This document shows positions 57,939 to 64,000 of a stretch of DNA of 64,000 nucleotides, in pieces. The notes under the pieces are model-generated. The model was not told where the DNA came from. It saw only the letters and a program-made list of their open reading frames with translations, and searched no databases. Source of the stretch: Acanthococcus lagerstroemiae (taxonomy: Eukaryota > Arthropoda > Insecta > Hemiptera > Eriococcidae); the NCBI GenBank assembly GCA_031841125.1, contig CM063111.1:54497535-54561534 (forward strand), read 5' to 3'. Made by a program: the position numbers and the translations under genes. Within the stretch, counting starts at the first letter, position 1, and every line of letters starts with the position of its first letter.

Positions 57939-58860
57939 AGGGGAATAAAGGACCATACGAGTGCGTACCCGTTGAAAAATATTTTATTGCTCAGTCAATT
58001 TTACACGGAAAGCCGAAATTTTAGGGTAATGTGGAAACAACTGTCAATTTTCAATAATTTCCTCTTCAAAATTTTATACCATTAAATTAAGAAGATACAA
58101 CAGTTTCCCCAGAAAAAGTCAAGTACGCACTCTTAGGAACCCGGGTTCCTATATAAAAATGCTAAATGCATAGGTAACAGGTATCCTAAAAGTGCACATC
58201 AAGTTGTTTTACAAAATAATCATCAACTAGTCACACACGCACTTTTGGAATTGTCTACATTCAAAATAACGAGCACTGTAAATAAAACATTAAGACAATA
58301 TATGAATTACTTTTTTAACACCTTGGATACACGAATTCATCCGTGCATTTCCAGTCTGTCCAATGCATTCTCCATGAACATACGAGCCATACTAAGTTTT
58401 CGTTTCGCTACCTGATTTTTATTGTTCTTCAGCATTCAAAAGCAAAAGTTTCTTTTGTAAAACACGTTGCGCACTCTTAAGATTCATTGTAGTCCGTGAT
58501 AAAAAATAATCATAAAAGTTTTCCGGTACTATTTGGGGAAAGTCTGTTTAATACAGCGGACAGTATTTACTTATGTCTTTCGTTTGACACCTGAACTATG
58601 CAAACTCGTTCAAAAATCATCCACGTAATTTACTATATTCGGCCTCGAAAATATTACAACTAGAATGACGAAAACGTTGAAATTTGATTGAAACTTGAAT
58701 ATTTCTTTTTATGGTTGTGTACAATTCTATGGTAACTAATCAATGAAAACATAGACTGTATACTTAGATTCCATCAACAGCCGCAAGAGGGCGCAATTTA
58801 CCGAAAAATCAGTCATGCGCACTCTTAGGAGCTGCGCGCTTTTATGATCCTTTCCCCTAA
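57939..58860 (+). mobile_element. Dispersed DNA element, copy 2 (uninterrupted, about 920 bp)
   Basis: It matches 38345-38930 plus 39725-39990. The ends are inverted: AGGGGAATAAAGGACCATA at the left, and AGGGGAAAGGATCATAAAAG in reverse at the right. TA precedes and follows the GGGGAA ends. Both ends also carry GTGCG-type inner repeats (GAGTGCG.AC). It encodes no protein. This copy shows what the family looks like without the THAP insertion. Confidence 0.75.
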
Positions 58861-60020
58861 TCAAAAATTTATTAAAGATCTATCCGACCAGAAAGAGATA
58901 TGCTGCTTGAAACATAACACACACACAATCCCAATTTCAACGTAGTTGCAAATATTTTCCACTGACATCTACAAAGTCACACCCACCAAAATGGAGTTGT
59001 GATTAGAGAGGGATACTTTTTCAGGACATATTTAAATGAATACTGTCACAAAATGAATGTGGACAGAAGAATTGCGCACATAGTGATCTATAGATGACGG
59101 TATTCATAATTCCAAAGTACTTTTTTTTTTTTTTTTTACCAAGTCACAATTATCCAGCCATTTTTACCTTAATTTTTTACCTAGCCTTAGTTACGTCTGG
59201 AAGTGAAAAAACTGAATTAGAATGCTAACGAGTGTATGTTTTGAAGAGGAGACGCTCTTCCACCTCATCTGAGCATATCGCTGATCTCTGAAAATGACGT
59301 TTCTCAGTTCTGGACTGAATATACAACTCAATGCCGTAAGTACATACGAGGTGACACGCAACCTTAGCGAGTAAATTGAAAACGTATCAAAAGAGTAGAA
59401 CTGCAACTCTCGTGACAGGAGCGCCATTTTAGGAAGGTATATTGTATACTCATATCATAATGAGCGATGACGTTTACGTTCCGCCAGTAGAAGCAACCGA
59501 TAAAATAAATCGTTAAAGTGTTAAACACGAATCTTGGAGAGAAAAAAAGTCTTGTTGCAAGGTCTCCAGTAATGGAAGAATCTATTCGCGGTAGAGCTGT
59601 TGCAAGCTAGTATAGGTGATTGAAGGGCGAGGATTACAAACAAAAGCATGAACAGGAGGGGGAGCTTATGACGGGGCTTGCCTCCAAACAAATCCTCTCA
59701 AAACACCTCATCCACAAAAAAATAAAAAAATTATACGAGCGAAAGAATTTTAAGCATTATTTTGATATATATCAGCTCCCCCCCCCCTCTCAAACGTCGA
59801 CTATTTGCACTTATAATTACAAATATTTTACCAGGATTACTGGTATTATTAGACGGGCAGAGCTCATTTCCCAGTCAACACGCTCTCACCTTGGATCCAA
59901 AACTTGTCAGCAACTGCTATTTCGAAAATAAAAGAACTAAGACTCAGAAGTGGTTACAAACAAATACATATAAGAAAACAATTGTGAAGCCATTTTAGCG
60001 TTGCTAACAGAATTAAAGAT
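58861..60020. other. Unassigned sequence, with the partner of the 4530 repeat
   Basis: 59640-59815 carries the second copy of the repeat at 4530-4700, including a 10-bp C tract at 59778-59787. A T tract lies near 59122. No gene was recognised. Confidence 0.35.
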
Positions 60021-60297
60021 AGCTGTAGCCAAGTGATAGCGTGCCCGCTAAAATCCTTACGTCTCGAGTTCGAGTCCCGCCAACGCCAGAAAACTAGTGA
60101 TATTCAACTGCCCCCACTAACATTCCAGTAAACACAGTGATCACAGTATCAATCGAGGTGGAAACATAGCGCGTCCTGTAACCCCCTTCAGTACGAACAA
60201 ACAAGGAATTATAATCGCACGGCGTGCTACCACCAGATCAGAAAGATTGGTACTGTGCGTGTGTACGTTATGACCAGCTTACTCAAGAGCTAGCAAT
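60021..60297 (+). mobile_element. tRNA-derived SINE, copy 2 (3' truncated)
   Basis: The A-box-like GTAGCCAAGTGATAGCG and B-box-like GAGTTCGAGTCCCGCC are followed by the body shared with 53036-53455, up to GTGCGTGTGTACGTTATGAC. It then diverges. Confidence 0.82.
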
Positions 60298-60413
60298 ATA
60301 CTAATGCTAGTGAAAAAGAAAAGAAAGAGCAAGTTCAAAATTTTTTGAAAAACATATTTGACGTACATGGAAAGGCGTATCAATTCGGGGCTCCATTCAA
60401 TAACTAATGTATA

Positions 60414-60720
60414 CTAATCCAAAACGAGTTCTGCGGCCCAGAAAACCCTCTTTACGACGTAACTGAAGGTAGATTGTACTATTCTACAAATTTTCAGGTT
60501 ATGACCTCCTGTGGTGTTATATGGAGAGGAAAGGGAGGGGTGACACTTCAAGCAACACCGGAAACAATAAGTTTGGCGGCCGAGAAAATCCTCTTTTGCA
60601 CTAGTTAACAATTTTTTAGGTTATGACTCTTTGAAGTACGACAAGGAGGAGAAGAATTCTTAAAACAACATCAGATATTAGTTCAGCGGGCCAGAAAACC
60701 ATGTAAGTAGCACCCCTATA
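60414..60720 (+). repeat. Degenerate tandem repeat, about three units
   Basis: GCGGCCCAGAAAACCCTCTT, GGCGGCCGAGAAAATCCTCT and GCGGGCCAGAAAACCATG mark unit starts near 60432, 60575 and 60686. TTTTCAGGTTATGACCTCCT and TTTTAGGTTATGACTCTTT follow in the first two. Confidence 0.6.
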
Positions 60721-60988
60721 CGTGACCTGGAATCATGAAATGTGCTTCAGTTGTCAAAAATCATTTTTCACTTTCTTGACATTTTTTATAGGAGAAATCA
60801 CGCTCTTTCGAATGAAACAGATTGTAGCTTCGTATCTTCATTAGTTTTTCCACACATTGCATTTAAAAATTACATCAAAAGTTTAAAAACATCTGTTTAC
60901 ATGGTGTTTTGTGTGAAACAGGCTTACAGGAATGGCAGAGAACAAGAATTTGAAACGCGGTTGTCATAGCAACGCGTAAACGCACCAT

Positions 60989-61017
60989 CACAGATGTACA
61001 CGCTATGTACATCTGTG
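60989..61017. repeat. Small perfect hairpin
   Basis: CACAGATGTACA and TGTACATCTGTG pair over 12 bp around a 5-nt loop (CGCTA). Confidence 0.85.
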
Positions 61018-61309
61018 CGTACCATTACCACCATCCCATCTTTACGCTCGTTTATCTCGAAAACCTGTTTTCGCACGAGAGGCACATTTCATAATTCCAG
61101 GTTATATATACCAATTTTCCAATTTCCCCAGGCCATTGCTCCCTGTGGTACTTTTCAGGTAGGAGGTCACGATCAGAATATGCTCAAACTTCAGCAAGGT
61201 TTAATACCTAAGAAATGGCACATTTCATGCATCTAATGTATTACTGTAGCCGTAACCCTCTCGTGTCCAACTTTCTGTACAACACGATGCGGGCGTCTAA
61301 CAAAGTGTA

Positions 61310-61725
61310 GCTTTCCATCTCGGGTTCAAGTCCCTCCACTGCTGGAAAGCTAGTAATTTTCGACTGCCCGCACTAACATCCTAGTAAACACAGCGATCAC
61401 AGTATCAATCGAGGTGGAAACGTAGCGCCTCCTGTAACCCCCGCCAGTACGAACAAACAAGGAATTACAATCACATGGCGTGCTACCACCAGATTAGAAA
61501 TATTGGTACTGTGCGTGTGCACGCCATGGACAGCTTACTCAACGCACGTAGCTAGTAAGTGAACTGCGGCTACACACTCTTCAGCTCAGTGAAGGAAAAC
61601 TCTAACGCAACAAACTGTGGGAAAAGCAACGACGAACTACCACCCCGACTAACCCTGCTACCCAGGAAAGTTGTGCGCCAGAAACCGCAACTGCCGATGT
61701 CCTGCATTCACGACACCTGAAGAAG
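61310..61725 (+). mobile_element. tRNA-derived SINE, copy 3 (damaged head)
   Basis: The B-box-like CGGGTTCAAGTCCC (61321-61334) is kept, but the A-box is replaced by unrelated sequence. The body matches the other copies through GTGGGAAAAGCAACGACG, CCCGACTAACCC and the end GACACCTGAAGAAGAATAG. Confidence 0.82.
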
Positions 61726-63239
61726 AATAGAATTCAAGTATGATATCGAAACTGATAGCATGTTTGATGGACTTGGCCACCATAATTATTTCAAATTTCG
61801 TACCTACATATGTACGTTTCTCAAAAAATGCAGAAATAGGAAATTCACTCTGCATTCGACGGAGGGATAAGCATTCTAAAATCAACTCATTTTCCTATAA
61901 TAAGAGTTTACATGTAAGTATCGAAGTTCCGTTCCGAAACAATTTTCAATTCGGGAGTCAGTTTTAACCTCAACAAATTTAATTACTCCGAAACTAATGA
62001 AATACTTAAAAGATGTAGAAAACTTCACTGGATTTCTTTCATCGTCTTGCCGCCTCTTCCCTTTCAGTCTTTCTCTTTTTGAGTGTCTCTTCTTTGATTT
62101 CAACCATTTTTGACCTACATTTTTCTTTTCTAGCCGACATTCCTATCTTTCCAGTCAATGATCTTTAATTTTAGTAATTCTAATCCCCCCCCCCCTCCAA
62201 AAAAGGTACCAGAAGTCGGAAAAAGAAACAGTCTTGAAAAATTCTGAATAAATCTGGAATAGGTCTAGAGAATTTAAATCAAAACTAGGAAAATTTAAAA
62301 GATTGTTCTTCAACAAGCATCGTAGGGTCTAGGAATTTTTGACTGCTCTCCTTCTCGAGAAAAAATTGAATGGTATTTTGAGGAACGTTAAAAATTTTCT
62401 AAAGATTATCACCTAGTCGAGAATCAAGCGAGCCGAAAAAATGAATTGCGCACTTAAGAAAGTATTTGCATTTGCATTACAGGAAAATAGCAGCCTCCAG
62501 CCACTGATATACTCGAAAGGGTAGTCTCCGGGGCCGGGGGTGCGGTGTCTCAGGGGTAACTTCGGCATATGCGTGCATCGCCATACGTCCCATCACAATA
62601 TTATAGGAAAATAACAGCAATACAAATTATTCGAAACTGAGTACTTCTCTCTTCTTTTTTCACTCAATTACAATCCTAAGGGCTTATAAATTATCAAAAT
62701 ACTTAATGGGGAGAAGGTGAAAACTATTAATTACGAATTATCCTCCCAGGATTTCTCTCGAGATTAGTCGCTGTAGGGCAGTGATCCATAGCTGATGCCA
62801 TGGTATACCAATGAGTCTCGAGACTATGCTGAGTGCGTCATAGCATGATGTCTTTCAGAGGAAAAATAACTAACCGGATTGTACCAAAGTACGAAAGGGG
62901 CCAGCCCTCAATCCGGAAATTAAAACTAAAATAAAATGGAAAATTTCCTTTTCCAATTTATTGATCGTAGTATTCTTACAGTTTAACGCATTTGCATTTT
63001 CTACTTGAAAACGAGAATTCCCTGCCCTTCAGAAGCCGTTTCGCTGCATCCCTAAAACCGCAAGATTTACAGCGGGGTATGGGTAACTCGTGCATTTCCG
63101 GAATTTCTCCTTTTCTCAATTTTCTAGACTCGGCAAGGGGCTCTAATTGAATAATCGTTGCAATATATTACGTCGATTGAAAGATAATATTCTTAATTGA
63201 TATTATTTGATACTACCCTCCTGGGGAGCTTGACAAGCT
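61726..63239. other. Unassigned sequence, with the partner of the 4890 repeat
   Basis: 62490-62590 carries the second copy of the repeat at 4890-5010. There is an 11-bp C tract at 62185-62195. Open frames near 61658-61967 are motif-free. Confidence 0.35.
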
Positions 63240-63244
63240 GAAAG

Positions 63245-63400
63245 GTCTGGCTGGCCGAGTGGATAGCGCGTTGGTCTCGGAACCCGAAGGTCCCGGGTTC
63301 GAACCCACGTAGCAACTCGCCAGATTTCAACCTAAGCCGGTTTTTCGGCCAGAAGGGAAGAAGGCTAAGAGCCCTAACAGCCTCCCCAACGTCTCACAAA
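63245..63400 (+). mobile_element. tRNA-derived SINE head of a second family
   Basis: TGGCCGAGTGGATAGCGCG (A box) and GGTTCGAACCC (B box) are both intact. It is not a clean tRNA: the seven bases before the A box do not pair with the bases directly after the T arm. The matching GCCAGA comes about nine bases late. The following AACCTAAGCCGGTTTTTCGG looks like a SINE body. Confidence 0.7.
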
Positions 63401-64000
63401 ACCCTATTTTCAATGTGAAGAATTTGGAAATTGAAATAACTGGAGATGAGCTCCTGTGGCTCTTGAACGGTTGAGAGGAGGAGGAAAGAACTCCAGAAAT
63501 GGATTCAGCGACACAAAAAGCCCTTTTATGATCGTAACAACTTGGGAATTGGGATTACTTCCCAATTTTGCATCTGAAGGATGGGTGTGTGAGGGAAATG
63601 ACCCCGAGAAATGGATTCAGCGACCCTTGAAACACTCATAAAAAAAAATTTAAGTTCATATGGGGAGGCTACAGTTGAGTAAAAACCTCAAATTCCCAGA
63701 TCTCTGTCTGTTTCCTATCACTCCCATAATTTTCGTTATATGTAAATAGCTTACGTTGCTTGGCAATGCTCTCGGGCTAGAAATTGAACCAATTTCCAAC
63801 AATGAGGGGTTTCAGTGTGACACCATGTGTGAAACTTAACGGTATTAAGGTACTTTAGCGAATAGCTTGAGAAAATTATTACGGCTTCTTTCGTTTTCGA
63901 AAACGCTAAAGACTTCATTCCGCTGGGCGAGAAACACAGAAACGTAATTAAGTTAGCTTCGAGTGTTCAAGACAGCGAGGTACAACTTGCAAGTATAACT
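63401..64000. other. Unassigned sequence to the window end
   Basis: A direct repeat (GAAATGGATTCAGCGAC near 63496 and again near 63608) is present. No gene was recognised. Confidence 0.35.

Noticed and set aside
63245..63320. Genuine tRNA gene
   Set aside because: A and B boxes are intact, but the acceptor strands are not positioned to pair and the T arm is imperfect. The context looks like a SINE head.

Overview
This is an AT-rich eukaryotic nuclear window, roughly 35-36% GC by eye. There are no operons, ribosome binding sites, rRNA genes or CRISPR arrays. The mix of transposable elements points to an arthropod, most likely an insect and plausibly a hemipteran: BEL/Pao, Ty1/copia, RTE-type, Jockey-like and RNase H-bearing LINEs, a Penelope-like GIY-YIG element, mariner, many hAT-like non-autonomous elements and tRNA-derived SINEs. 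The host assignment is inference. No long open reading frame looks like an intact host gene, and most short open frames are chance.

Layout. 0.6-1.9 kb: an RTE-type LINE fragment whose RT start is inverted relative to its endonuclease. 2.5-3.15 kb: a CpG-rich stretch ending in a strong splice donor. 3.7-6.3 kb: a short inverted-repeat element and related degenerate repeats. 9.9-14.5 kb: three degenerate tandem-repeat fields. 15.3-17.2 kb: two elements with inverted ends. 17.74-18.0 kb: a candidate first coding exon on the minus strand with an excellent donor and an abutting upstream ORF.

18.7-22.3 kb is the most interesting part. It is a 3.56-kb DNA transposon with 31-bp terminal inverted repeats (1 mismatch) and a TTA target duplication, carrying a broken DUF7869-type gene. 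Inside it are a second repeat-rich element, a 38-bp perfect palindrome, a long hairpin of about 105-bp arms, and a related copy of the element's own unoccupied target site.

22.4-28.6 kb: hAT-like elements, a Ty1/copia pol pseudogene split by a hAT-like insertion with an 8-bp target duplication, a short inverted-repeat element and a BEL/Pao integrase pseudogene. 28.8-30.4 kb: an unusual, almost open coding region of about 550 codons with only two lesions, read here as a possible endogenous viral element. It contains a 39-bp-arm hairpin. 31.8-34.8 kb: LINE and mariner fragments in mixed orientation. 38.3-40.2 kb: a dispersed DNA repeat (second copy at 57.9-58.9 kb) interrupted by a THAP-domain transposon remnant, then a mariner-type MITE.

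41.8-43.4 kb: tandem repeats. 44.3-46.8 kb: an RNase H-bearing LINE with a second 3' end placed tail to tail. 47.3-48.5 kb: a Penelope-like element with inverted pLTR-like ends nested in another repeat. 50-64 kb: SINE copies, hairpins and degenerate repeats, with a CpG-rich stretch near 54 kb.

The genes do not form a pathway. The window is nested mobile DNA around at most a few host exons. Homopolymer C/G runs of 9-14 bases occur at about sixteen places.
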